From an uncultured Eubacterium sp. (GTDB lineage Bacteria > Bacillota_A > Clostridia > Lachnospirales > Lachnospiraceae): DNA of 48,433 bases. Each line of letters starts with the position of its first letter. Within the stretch, counting starts at the first letter, position 1. The DNA lies in contig CAJUSH010000019.1 in assembly GCA_910589045.1 (NCBI GenBank), positions 1 through 48,433 on the forward strand, read 5' to 3'. Both the position numbers and the translations under genes were made by a program. Below, one piece after another: positions 40,874 to 48,433 of the stretch. The notes beneath the pieces are model-generated. The model was not told the DNA's origin, did not search any database, and worked only from the letters and a program-made list of their open reading frames with translations.

Positions 40874-42661
40874 GTGACACATTTAGAAAAAGCAAAGGAG
40901 CTGCTATATCAGGGCTATCACTGTTCACAGGCAATGTTCGGTGCTTTTGCGGAGGAGTTCGGACTGAACGCGTATACTGCTTTTAAGCTGAGCACCTGCT
41001 ATGGTGCGGGCATGCGCCGGGGCGAGACGTGCGGCATTATCAGCGCAGGGCTGATGGTGCTGGGTCTTGCCTTCGGCTTTTATGACGTTGACGACCGGGA
41101 GCTGGAGGTATATGGCAATCAGAAGACGAGAGAGTACATTGACCGCTTTGAGGCGCGGGTGGGGAGTATTCGGTGCAAAGATATTTTAAAGCACAATTTC
41201 GGGACAAAGGAGGGCGCAGCGGCGATCAAGCAGGCGGGCCTGGTGGTGAAGCGCTGTCCGGATGTGATGGAGACGGGTATTTCTATTTTGGAGGAAATGC
41301 TTTCGGAGCGGGATTCGGTTGTGGCGGTGGGGCAGTACCGTGACGAGACATCGGATGTCTGGCAGGAGACGGAAGACCCGGAGGATGAGCGGGAGCTTCG
41401 CCGGATGATGAAGCAGACCGGGAAGCGCCGCCATTTCCGGCAGAATGTCACCCGGCTGATCGGAGAGCACGATGCGCAAATTGCCTTTATCCAGTTTGAT
41501 ATCCGGGACTTTAAGATTATCAATGACCTCTACGGCGAGCATTTCGGGGATGAGGTGCTCTACAACATTTCAAAGCAGCTCCAGAAGGTCTGCGGGGAGG
41601 GACAGTACTTTATCAATCTCCAGAGTGATGTGTTTATGGTGGTGACTGCTTACGGGGCACAGCGGGATCTGGAACAGTTTATTGACCTGCTGGACGACCG
41701 GCTCTCGATGTTTAGGGACCTGGAGCTGCATTTTTCCTTCGGCGTATACACGGTCAGCGATCGGGGCATGGATTTGCGCCAGATGGAGGGACGCGCGTCG
41801 ATGGCGCGCAAGGCGGCGAAGGAGAGCGTGGTCACGAACGTGGTCTTTTACAAGGAGCAGTTTAAGGAGCTGCTCTACACCCGCAAGTTTATCGAGGAGA
41901 GCATGAAGGCGGCGATAAGCGGTCATCAGTTTCGGATGTACCTGCAGCCGAAGTACAGCATCCGGGAGCACCGGATCGTCGGTGCGGAGGCGCTGGTGCG
42001 CTGGGTACACCCCCAGCGGGGCATGATTTTTCCGGATGAGTTCATACCGATCATCGAGGAAAACGGGTTTATCCGAAACGTGGACTATTTTATCTGGGAG
42101 GAGGCGGCGTATTTTATCAGGCGCCTCGGGGAAGCGGGCATTACGGACTGCCCTATTTCCGTGAACATGTCCCGGGTCCATTTGCAGGATGATCTGTGCA
42201 AGGAGAAGCTGGAGCAGGTTTTGCAGGAGACCGGCATAGAAAAGCGGCTTTTGGAGCTGGAGATCACGGAGACCGTGGATGACCAGCAGATCAGCAAGAA
42301 GGCGCAGGAGCTAAAGGACGAGGGCTACAAGCTTCTGATGGACGATTTCGGGAGCGGCTATTCGTCCCTGAACATCCTGCTGGAGACGCCCTTTGACGTG
42401 ATCAAGCTTGACCGGAAGTTTGTGGGGAACATGATGCTCTCCGAGCGGGGCAAGGTGATTTTGGCGCAGGTGGCGACCATGGCGGAGAAGATCGGGCTGG
42501 GACTGCTTGCGGAGGGCGTGGAGACAGAGGAGCAGGCACAGGTGCTGCTGGGGCTTGGCTGCAATCTGGCGCAGGGCTATTTCTATTCAAAGCCCATGCC
42601 GACAGAGGAATTTTACGAGCAGCTTTTGAGAGAGCGGAAGGGCAGGCAGGAAGCGGAATAA
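40874..42661 (+). CDS. C_GCAxxG_C_C domain fused to degenerate GGDEF and intact EAL phosphodiesterase
   Basis: A 595-residue soluble protein with three parts. Residues 1-145 match the C_GCAxxG_C_C family (putative redox proteins): all five conserved cysteines are present at 17 (YHCSQAMF), 42 (STCYGAG), 53 (ETCGIIS), 101 (IRCKDIL) and 128 (KRCPDVM). Residues ~175-335 are GGDEF-like, but the signature is QSDVF (250-254), so cyclase activity is unlikely. Residues ~340-590 are EAL with intact motifs: AEALVRW (Glu372), NMSRVH, ELEITE, MDDFGSGYSS, IKLDR, AEGVETEEQ and YFYSKPM. It should hydrolyse c-di-GMP, perhaps under redox control (inference). I chose GTG 40874, since AGGAGG lies 7-8 bases upstream; a TTG at 40868 is too close to it. 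Confidence 0.88.
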   Translation: MTHLEKAKELLYQGYHCSQAMFGAFAEEFGLNAYTAFKLSTCYGAGMRRGETCGIISAGLMVLGLAFGFYDVDDRELEVYGNQKTREYIDRFEARVGSIRCKDILKHNFGTKEGAAAIKQAGLVVKRCPDVMETGISILEEMLSERDSVVAVGQYRDETSDVWQETEDPEDERELRRMMKQTGKRRHFRQNVTRLIGEHDAQIAFIQFDIRDFKIINDLYGEHFGDEVLYNISKQLQKVCGEGQYFINLQSDVFMVVTAYGAQRDLEQFIDLLDDRLSMFRDLELHFSFGVYTVSDRGMDLRQMEGRASMARKAAKESVVTNVVFYKEQFKELLYTRKFIEESMKAAISGHQFRMYLQPKYSIREHRIVGAEALVRWVHPQRGMIFPDEFIPIIEENGFIRNVDYFIWEEAAYFIRRLGEAGITDCPISVNMSRVHLQDDLCKEKLEQVLQETGIEKRLLELEITETVDDQQISKKAQELKDEGYKLLMDDFGSGYSSLNILLETPFDVIKLDRKFVGNMMLSERGKVILAQVATMAEKIGLGLLAEGVETEEQAQVLLGLGCNLAQGYFYSKPMPTEEFYEQLLRERKGRQEAE

Positions 42662-42691
42662 AAAATGCGAGGGTTTTCCCTCGCATTTTTT
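42660..42691. terminator. Bidirectional intrinsic terminator between the EAL and glgD genes
   Basis: AAAAAATGCGAGGG, loop TTTT, CCCTCGCATTTTTT forms a perfect stem with A and T tracts on both sides. The first base of the hairpin is inside the EAL stop codon, and glgD ends at 42699 on the other strand. Confidence 0.9.
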
Positions 42692-42698
42692 GCGTGCA

Positions 42699-43844
42699 TT
42701 AAACGATTTTGCGTTTTGAAATATAAACCGGGTAGGAGGACGTTCCCTTGACCTCTTGATTGGCGGTGATCGTAACGTTCTTGTCCGTGATCAGGTATTC
42801 CGCGGTAACATTCTCGGAGATGACGGTATCCTGCATGAGAATACAGTTCTTCACAACCGCACCCTTTGCAATCTTCACGCCGCGGAAGAGTACGCAGTTT
42901 TCCACGGTACCCTCGATGACGCAGCCGTCGGCAGCCATGATGTTTTTCACCTGTGCCGAAGCGGTGTAGCGGGTCGGATTGTCGTCACGCACCTTGGTGT
43001 AGATGGAGTTGCCCGCGAAGAGCGCGTCCGCGTTTTCTTCCTTGAGCAGTGCCATATTCTCGTCGAAATAGCTCTTGATGCCGCTGATGAGTGCAACGTA
43101 GCCGGTGAACTCGTAGCCCTTTACCAGAATCCGGTCAAGGCTCGGAAGCAGCACGTCACGCTCGTAGTAGGTGATGCCGCGCACGCTGGCATCCTCGATC
43201 TGTGTGATCAGAAATTCGCGGTCTACGATGTAAATGTTTAAGGACTGGTTCTGAACGCCTACATCAAGCGCGTTGATGTGGATTTCGTTGACACGCTGAT
43301 CCTCGTCGATCTGTAAGGTGTAGTAGAACTCGCCGCTGTCCGTGCGGGTGTCGCTTGCGCGCTTGCTAAAGTCGGTCCTGCAGTACAAAACGGTCACGTC
43401 GGCACCGGAGGCCTCGTGGGCCGCGATTACGTCTGAGAAGCGGATGTTTGCCGCGACGTTGGAGTCTGCCATGACCACGTATTTTTCCTTGGAGCTGCGC
43501 AGCAGCGGGAGAATGTTGGCAAGGGCCTCCACGCGTCCGCTGTACACGTTGATGCTCTTCTCGGAGAAGGGCGGGATAATGTTTAAGCCGCCGTTTTTGC
43601 GGGTCAGATCCCACTCACGTCCGCTTCCCAGGTGATCCATCAGCGAGCGGTAGTTCTGGCGCAGCACGATGGAGATGTTGTCGATGCCGGAGTTGACCAT
43701 GCTTGAGAGCAGAAAGTCGATCATGCGGTAACGGCTTGCAAAGGGAATGGAAGCCATCAGGCGCTTGGACACCAGCTCGGGGACAAGGGAATCATAACTG
43801 TTGGGGAAAATGATACCCAACGCATTTGCATTAGAACTTACCAT
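42699..43844 (-). CDS. glgD: Glycogen biosynthesis protein GlgD (ADP-glucose pyrophosphorylase-like subunit)
   Basis: A nucleotidyltransferase-like partner of GlgC in Firmicutes. The 381 residues share the sugar-nucleotidyltransferase fold, with RYRMIDFLLSSMVNSGIDNISIVL near residue 40, followed by a C-terminal left-handed beta-helix (CVIEGTVENCVLFRGVKIAKGAVVKNCILM). The N-terminal catalytic GGxGxRL motif is lost, as expected for this non-catalytic subunit. The start overlaps the glgC stop by 7 bases (ATGGTAA), so the pair is translationally coupled, glgC first. Confidence 0.93.
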   Translation of the reverse strand: MVSSNANALGIIFPNSYDSLVPELVSKRLMASIPFASRYRMIDFLLSSMVNSGIDNISIVLRQNYRSLMDHLGSGREWDLTRKNGGLNIIPPFSEKSINVYSGRVEALANILPLLRSSKEKYVVMADSNVAANIRFSDVIAAHEASGADVTVLYCRTDFSKRASDTRTDSGEFYYTLQIDEDQRVNEIHINALDVGVQNQSLNIYIVDREFLITQIEDASVRGITYYERDVLLPSLDRILVKGYEFTGYVALISGIKSYFDENMALLKEENADALFAGNSIYTKVRDDNPTRYTASAQVKNIMAADGCVIEGTVENCVLFRGVKIAKGAVVKNCILMQDTVISENVTAEYLITDKNVTITANQEVKGTSSYPVYISKRKIV

Positions 43845-45046
43845 TCTTCTTCACCATCCTTTACATTATTTCTGACCATTGCGTTCGGTCCTATTTTCGC
43901 GGACTTGCCGATGCATACGCCGGAGGCGACGGTTGCCACGCCCTTTTCCTCGGCGGTGGGCATTGCCCCTACAACGGCATGCTCGTCAATCGTGACGTTC
44001 TCGGCGACGATGCAGTGCTTTACGATTGCACCGGTGCGGATGGTCGTGTTGCCCATGATGACAGCGTCCTCGACAACGGCGCCGGCCTCTACCGTCACAC
44101 CGTCAAAGAGGATGGAGTGCTTTACGCTGCCCTTGATCTTGCAGCCGTCGGTGATCATGGAATTGGAAACCTCCGCGCCCTCGCTGATGTGGTGGCCTGC
44201 CATGCCGCTGTTGCGGCTGTAGATCTTCCAGTTTTCGTCGAAGAGGTCGATGCCGGAGTGCTCGGGGTCGAGAACCTCCATGTTTGCCTCCCACAGGGAG
44301 CTGATGGTTCCCACGTCCTTCCAGTAGCCGTCGAAATGGTACGCATACATCTTGCGCCTGTCGCGCAGCAGGTTCGGGATGATGTTGTTTCCGAAGTCGT
44401 TCTCGGAACTGGGGTCTGCGTCATCCTCTAACAGATAGCGTTTTAAGATGTCCCAGTTGAAGATGTAGATACCCATGGACGCCAGATTTGACTTGGGCTC
44501 CTTGGGCTTCTCCTGGAACTCGGTGATCTTGTCGTTCTCGTCCGCAACCATGAGTCCGAAGCGGGATGCCTCCTCCCAGGGAACCTCCATGACCGCAACG
44601 GAAAATTCAGCGTCCTTCTCCTTGTGGAATTTCAGGAAATCGCTGTAGTCCTGCTTGCAGATCTGGTCACCGGAGAGGATGATGACGTATTTCGGGTTGT
44701 AGCGCTCGATAAAGGATATGTTCTGGCAGATGGCGTTTGCCGTGCCCTTGTACCAGTCGGAGCCGGATGCCTTCTGATAGGGCGGGAGTACATGCACGCC
44801 GCCGTGGAGACGATCCAGATCCCAGGGCTGTCCGTTTCCGATATATTCGTTTAAGATGAGCGGCTGGTACTGTGTCAAAATGCCGACCGTGTCAATTCCG
44901 GAATTTACGCAGTTGGAAAGCGGAAAGTCGATGATACGGTATTTGCCGCCAAAGGGAACGGCAGGTTTTGCAAGCTTCTCGGTTAAGGCATATAACCGGG
45001 AGCCTTGTCCGCCAGCTAAAAGCATGGCAATCATTTCTTTTTCCAT
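43838..45046 (-). CDS. glgC: Glucose-1-phosphate adenylyltransferase
   Basis: Makes ADP-glucose from glucose-1-phosphate and ATP, the committed step of glycogen synthesis. The 402 residues start MEKEMIAMLLAGGQGSRL, containing the catalytic GGQGSRL loop, then KPAVPFGGKYRIIDFPLSNC, LSGDQICKQDY and DVGTISSLWEANM. The C-terminus is a beta-helix repeat domain that in homologues carries allosteric sites. I chose ATG 45046 over 45100 because conserved residues begin here, although the ribosome site (GGGG) is weak and distant. glgD follows with a 7-base overlap. Confidence 0.94.
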   Translation of the reverse strand: MEKEMIAMLLAGGQGSRLYALTEKLAKPAVPFGGKYRIIDFPLSNCVNSGIDTVGILTQYQPLILNEYIGNGQPWDLDRLHGGVHVLPPYQKASGSDWYKGTANAICQNISFIERYNPKYVIILSGDQICKQDYSDFLKFHKEKDAEFSVAVMEVPWEEASRFGLMVADENDKITEFQEKPKEPKSNLASMGIYIFNWDILKRYLLEDDADPSSENDFGNNIIPNLLRDRRKMYAYHFDGYWKDVGTISSLWEANMEVLDPEHSGIDLFDENWKIYSRNSGMAGHHISEGAEVSNSMITDGCKIKGSVKHSILFDGVTVEAGAVVEDAVIMGNTTIRTGAIVKHCIVAENVTIDEHAVVGAMPTAEEKGVATVASGVCIGKSAKIGPNAMVRNNVKDGEEEW

Positions 45047-45115
45047 TAAATAAAAACCCCCTATTTTTTTTGTTGAATGCCGGCAGAGCACGCGCGGCAT
45101 CAGCTTTCTTTATTT

Positions 45116-45139
45116 TACCATATTTAAAAAAAAATGGTA
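45116..45139. promoter_or_regulatory. Inverted repeat upstream of glgC
   Basis: TACCAT (45116-45121) and ATGGTA (45134-45139) form a 6-bp inverted repeat with a 12-base A/T-rich centre. It lies about 70-95 bases above glgC on the minus strand, close to a TAAAAT that could serve as a -10. This suggests a regulator site but identifies none. Confidence 0.35.
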
Positions 45140-45287
45140 GTGCGGATGCAATATTTTTGTGCAAAAAACAAGGGAAAATTTTTGCCGGGATGCTTTACGA
45201 AAAAATTGTTTTGTATTAACATGGAAATAACGCAAATTTTCGGATGACTGCCGGATGACGGCAGGACGAGAGTATGATGGAGTGGCT

Positions 45288-46109
45288 ATGAGGGAAAAGA
45301 AAGACAAGATCCGTCTGCATGTTTTGGGTGCACGGGGAAGTGTGCCGGTGGACGGGGAGGAGTACCGGGTATTTGGAGGGGCGACCTCCAGTGTGTATGT
45401 GGAATGGAACGGCGCGTGCATCCTGCTGGATGCGGGGAGCGGCCTGCTGCGCTTAAAGGATGGGAGCGTCCGGAGGGATACGCCGTGGCATCTGTTTTTT
45501 TCCCATTATCATGCGGATCATCTGATAGGGCTGCCCATGTGGAAGCCTCTCTACGACAGCCGGTTTCGGATGTGCGTATATGGCACGCATTTCCAGATGC
45601 CGCCGAAGGAGGCGCTGGAGGCTCTGATGCAGGATCCGATCTGGCCGGTGGGGACGGCGGTGTTCCGGGCGGATATCAGCTACCGGCAGCTTGACGGGCC
45701 ATATACGCTTCCGGACGGCGGGCCGACGGTGGAGTACATGCGTGCAGCCCATCCGGGCGGCGTGGCCGTTTACCGCTTCAGCGCAGGGGGGAGGCGTATC
45801 GTTTACGCTACGGACTGCGAGCTGGAGGATAAAAATGGAAAAGAGTTGAAAGATTTTGCAGAAAATGCCGATATAGTGATATTAGATGCACAGTATCTTC
45901 CGCAGGAGTACGAAGGTTGTCGGGGCTTCGGACACAATGCGATGGACCGGGCATGCAGGCTTCTGGCGGATTTAAGGCCGGGGATGGGGCTTTTGTTCCA
46001 TCATGCACCGGAGCATGACGATGCGCTGCTGCTTGGGCTTGAGGTGCAATATCAACAGGAAAATGCGAACATACGGTTCGCCCGTGCGGGGGAAGTAATC
46101 ACACTATGA
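45288..46109 (+). CDS. MBL-fold metallo-hydrolase
   Basis: A 273-residue cytoplasmic metallo-beta-lactamase-fold enzyme. The metal-binding signature is FSHYHADHLIGLPMW (HxHxDH) near residue 80, with AAHPGG (a third His), ATDCELED (Asp bridging the metals) and a late FHHAPEHDD. The N-terminus LHVLGARGSVPVDGEEYRVFGGATSSVYVE is like that of the RNase Z/phosphodiesterase-type MBL proteins. I chose ATG 45288 because GGAG precedes it; an ATG at 45255 has no ribosome site. The stop overlaps the start of the HD-GYP gene (ATGA, 46106-46109), so the two products are probably made in fixed ratio. Substrate unknown; a cyclic nucleotide is one possibility. Confidence 0.85.
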   Translation: MREKKDKIRLHVLGARGSVPVDGEEYRVFGGATSSVYVEWNGACILLDAGSGLLRLKDGSVRRDTPWHLFFSHYHADHLIGLPMWKPLYDSRFRMCVYGTHFQMPPKEALEALMQDPIWPVGTAVFRADISYRQLDGPYTLPDGGPTVEYMRAAHPGGVAVYRFSAGGRRIVYATDCELEDKNGKELKDFAENADIVILDAQYLPQEYEGCRGFGHNAMDRACRLLADLRPGMGLLFHHAPEHDDALLLGLEVQYQQENANIRFARAGEVITL

Positions 46110-47557
46110 CTGATGAAAAGATACAACGAATCCTAAACCTTGGGATCGCTTTCTCGAAGGAGCGTAGCAAGGAAAGGCTCCTGGATCGTATTCTGGAGGC
46201 GGCAATGGATCTGACTGGCTGTGACGGCGGCACGCTCTACACGAACAACGGCTCGGAGCTGGAATTTAACATTATGATCACGCGATCTCAGGGCATCCAC
46301 CAGGGAAGCGAGGGGGATGCGATCAACATGCCCCCGGTGCCCCTTACGAGGAGCAATGTCTGTGCCTTCAGCGCCCTTGAGCGCAGGCTGATCAATATAC
46401 CGAACGTCTATGAATGCGCGGAGTACGATTTTTCCGGCCCGAAAAAATACGATGCCATGACGGGCTACCATACAAGATCCCTTCTTGTGGTGCCCATGGA
46501 GGACGACAAGGAGAACGTCATCGGGGTAGTGGAGCTGATCAACGCCATGGACGGGGAGGGGAACATCATTCCGTTTCCGGAAATGGACGAGAAGATTCTG
46601 CATTCCCTCGGCTCCCAGGCGGCGATCTGTCTCGTAAATATCAGCTATTCGCATCAGATTCAGCACATGCTCAATTCCTTTGTGCAGGTGATGACCACGG
46701 CCATTGACGAGCGCACCCCCTACAACGCCAACCACACAAAGACGATGGTGCAGTATGCGGGCCGCTTTATCGACTGGCTCAACGATCAGCCGCTCTCCTG
46801 GAAGTTTTCGGAGGAGGATAAGCAGATGTTCCTTCTGAGTGCATGGCTGCACGATATCGGAAAGCTGGTCATCCCCCAGGAGATCATGGATAAGCCCAGC
46901 CGCCTTGGGGCGAACGGGCCGCGGCTTTTGAACCGCCTGGAAAAGATCGGGCTGATGACGCGGATCGCCGAGCTGGAGGGGACGCTCTCCACAGAGCAGA
47001 GCAAAAGCCGCTTTGAGAAGCTTGCCCAGGCAAGGAAGCTGGTGGAGGAGGTTAATACCGTCGGTGTTCTGACCGATGATTACCGCGACCGCATTCTTTC
47101 GCTTGCCGAGGAGGTCTACCAGGAGACGGACGGCAGCATACGGCCCTGGATGACACCGGAGGAGCGCGATCAGCTTCTCGTGCGCAAGGGAACGCTTACG
47201 GCTGCGGAGCGGGAGATTATGCAGCAGCATGTGGTTATGACCGAACGGATGCTCATGCAGATGAATCTGGAGGGCAGCTACAGCAAGATCCTGCTGTGGG
47301 CGAGCCAGCATCACGAGCGTCTGGACGGCACGGGCTATCCGAGAGGGCTTACGGCAGACCGGCTTAGCATGGAGTCGCGGCTGCTTATGACCATTGATAT
47401 TTATGAGGCTCTGACTGCCAGGGACCGTAAATATAAAGGCGCGATACGGACAGAGGATTCCTTCGCGATCCTCCGCCGCATGGCGGAGAAGGGAGAATTG
47501 GATCGGAACATAGTTGATTTGTTTGAGGAGAGCGAAGCATGGAAGCTTTCGAATTAA
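46106..47557 (+). CDS. GAF domain plus HD-GYP-type phosphodiesterase
   Basis: A 483-residue cytoplasmic signalling enzyme. Residues ~20-175 are a GAF sensor (MDLTGCDGGTLYTNNG, RSLLVVPMEDDKENVIGVVELIN). Residues ~195-475 are an HD-GYP domain with NHTKTMVQYA, WLHDIGKLVIPQEIMDKP (His249-Asp250), QQHVVMTERML, and QHHERLDGTGYPRGL (His402-His403, GYP ~409-411), then DIYEALTARDRKY. These motifs support c-di-GMP hydrolysis. Between the HDIGK and QQH helices is an insertion of about 96 residues not found in canonical domains. The start overlaps the MBL gene. Confidence 0.9.
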   Translation: MTDEKIQRILNLGIAFSKERSKERLLDRILEAAMDLTGCDGGTLYTNNGSELEFNIMITRSQGIHQGSEGDAINMPPVPLTRSNVCAFSALERRLINIPNVYECAEYDFSGPKKYDAMTGYHTRSLLVVPMEDDKENVIGVVELINAMDGEGNIIPFPEMDEKILHSLGSQAAICLVNISYSHQIQHMLNSFVQVMTTAIDERTPYNANHTKTMVQYAGRFIDWLNDQPLSWKFSEEDKQMFLLSAWLHDIGKLVIPQEIMDKPSRLGANGPRLLNRLEKIGLMTRIAELEGTLSTEQSKSRFEKLAQARKLVEEVNTVGVLTDDYRDRILSLAEEVYQETDGSIRPWMTPEERDQLLVRKGTLTAAEREIMQQHVVMTERMLMQMNLEGSYSKILLWASQHHERLDGTGYPRGLTADRLSMESRLLMTIDIYEALTARDRKYKGAIRTEDSFAILRRMAEKGELDRNIVDLFEESEAWKLSN

Positions 47558-47571
47558 AAGAAAGGAGTTCT

Positions 47572-48433
47572 ATGGAAATGAAAAGGAGAGGAAATTTGAA
47601 ACGAATGCTGTGCGTGCTTGTTGCATGCACGCTGGTGCTTGGAATGTGCGTCACGGTTTACGGGGCGGTTGCCAGAGCCACTACGATGCGGCTTGCGGCG
47701 ACGACCGGCTCGCGTGTGACGCTGAAAACCATAAGCGGCAGCACACGCAGGATTACAAAGGGCATGCGCCTTTACAACGGCAATGTCATCGAGACCGGAA
47801 CCGGCAGCTATGCCTACATCAGTCTTGATTCCAGCAAGGCAGTGAAACTGGATGCAAATGCAAAGGTGCAGGTGCGCCAGGACGGGAAGCAGTTGAAGCT
47901 GCTTGTCAGCAAGGGCAAGCTTTTCTTCAACGTCAGTGTTCCGCTGAAGGCCGGTGAGTCCCTGGATGTGCAGACGTCCACGATGGTGACCGGTGTGCGG
48001 GGCACCTGCGGCGTGATCGAGGCGGTAAGTGCTGATACCGCAAGCGTCTATCTTCTGGAGGGAGAGCTTTCGATCAACTGGAAAAATCCCGGGACGGGAG
48101 AAACCGAGCCCGTGTCCTTAAAGAGCGGCGAAAAGCTGACGCTTTCCAAAAATGCCGCACAGGTGCCTGTCGCCGAAGCGCTTGCACCGGAGGATGTTCC
48201 CGCGTTTGCGGCGGAGGAGGTTGCAAAGGATACGGCATTGCAGCAGAAGATCACGGAGATGGGCGGCCCCGACGTGACAAAGATCATCGAGACCGTTTCA
48301 CCGAGTCAGCCCAGCCAGCCGGCACAGCCGGGCACACCCGGTCAGCCGAGTGAGCCGGGCACACCCGGTCAGCCCACACAGCCGAGTGAGCCGGGCACAC
48401 CCGGTCAGCCCACACAGCCGAGTGAGCCGGGCA
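47572..48433 (+). CDS. FecR-domain secreted protein with proline-rich repeats (partial)
   Basis: The gene runs off the right edge after 287 codons. A signal-peptide-like start (basic MEMKRRGNLKR, then LCVLVACTLVLGMCVTVYGAVARA) indicates export. Residues ~45-185 form a FecR-like beta domain: GSRVTLKTISGSTRRITKGM, IETGTGSYAYISLDSSKAVKLD, LLVSKGKLFFNVSVP, MVTGVRGTCGVIEA and VYLLEGEL. From ~235 onward the protein is Pro-rich in XXP triplets. AAAGGAG at 47561-47567 serves ATG 47572 or ATG 47578; the second has better spacing. It starts 14 bases after the HD-GYP stop, so all three genes form one operon. Confidence 0.85.
   Translation, partial: MEMKRRGNLKRMLCVLVACTLVLGMCVTVYGAVARATTMRLAATTGSRVTLKTISGSTRRITKGMRLYNGNVIETGTGSYAYISLDSSKAVKLDANAKVQVRQDGKQLKLLVSKGKLFFNVSVPLKAGESLDVQTSTMVTGVRGTCGVIEAVSADTASVYLLEGELSINWKNPGTGETEPVSLKSGEKLTLSKNAAQVPVAEALAPEDVPAFAAEEVAKDTALQQKITEMGGPDVTKIIETVSPSQPSQPAQPGTPGQPSEPGTPGQPTQPSEPGTPGQPTQPSEPG
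48331..48433 (+). repeat. Tandem 36-bp in-frame repeat coding for XXP triplets
   Basis: A 27-base unit (48331-48357) is followed by two 36-base units (48358-48393 and 48394-48429) and the beginning of a fourth. Each full unit codes for GTPGQPTQPSEP. The copies are identical at DNA level, which indicates recent expansion. The array continues beyond the window. Confidence 0.9.

Noticed and set aside
46133..47314. 393-codon open frame on the minus strand across the HD-GYP gene
   Set aside because: Antisense shadow of an assured gene; no ribosome site or recognisable domain.
48331..48433. CRISPR array, because of regular 36-bp units
   Set aside because: The units are contiguous without unique spacers, stay in frame and code for XXP triplets.

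Overview
The window looks like the chromosome of an anaerobic, motile Clostridia species, most probably a Lachnospiraceae member of medium-high GC. The evidence is the anaerobic (early-cobalt type) cobalamin genes cbiD, cbiE, cbiT and cbiA, the paired glgC/glgD genes found in Firmicutes, a CUT2 sugar transporter with a lipoprotein binding protein, strong AGGAGG-type ribosome binding sites almost everywhere, and intrinsic terminators with T-tracts. I see no rRNA, tRNA, insertion sequence, prophage or CRISPR array.

Layout. 1-4528: end of an unidentified gene, a 76-residue orphan, a MATE exporter, and L-fucose isomerase plus fucose mutarotase (fucI-fucU). 4653-6560 (minus): a seven-helix membrane c-di-GMP phosphodiesterase. 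6756-12138: a spermidine/putrescine-type ABC operon in which permease PotC is fused to binding protein PotD, followed by a patatin-like lipase. 12212-18144: a divergent AraC regulator and a CUT2 (rhamnose/AI-2 type) ABC transporter with repeated operator-like sequences between them. 18465-22711: a lone motA, a Na/phosphate cotransporter, a bacteriohemerythrin and a DUF6440-like protein. 22909-34188: one long tetrapyrrole/cobalamin cluster (MetH-activation-like gene, cbiD, a cobK-cbiE-cbiT fusion, cbiA, cobU, cobS, a miniature cobU paralog, cobD-like, precorrin-2 dehydrogenase, hemB, hemL). 34326-36029 (minus): a chemoreceptor. 36256-40694: membrane-anchored amidase, HEAT-like/methyltransferase fusion, ZIP metal transporter, and an SPFH protein coupled to a ribbon-helix-helix protein. 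40874-42661: a C_GCAxxG_C_C redox-type domain fused to a degenerate GGDEF and an intact EAL domain. 42699-45046 (minus): glgC-glgD. 45288-end: a metallo-beta-lactamase-fold hydrolase, a GAF/HD-GYP protein and a secreted FecR-domain protein that runs off the window in a proline-rich repeat.

How it fits together. Most of the cobalamin cluster reads in one direction with short gaps or overlaps and shares the precorrin-2 stem with haem synthesis (hemL, hemB), but hemA, hemC, cobA/hemD and several cbi genes are absent and must lie elsewhere. Signalling is unusually dense: three proteins with intact c-di-GMP phosphodiesterase motifs (two EAL, one HD-GYP) and no intact cyclase in view, together with motA, a chemoreceptor and an oxygen/iron-type hemerythrin.

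The items I consider most worth follow-up are the Cys-rich-GGDEF-EAL fusion, the SPFH/ribbon-helix-helix pair whose promoter carries three half-sites at exact 11-bp phasing, and the MBL/HD-GYP/FecR operon.
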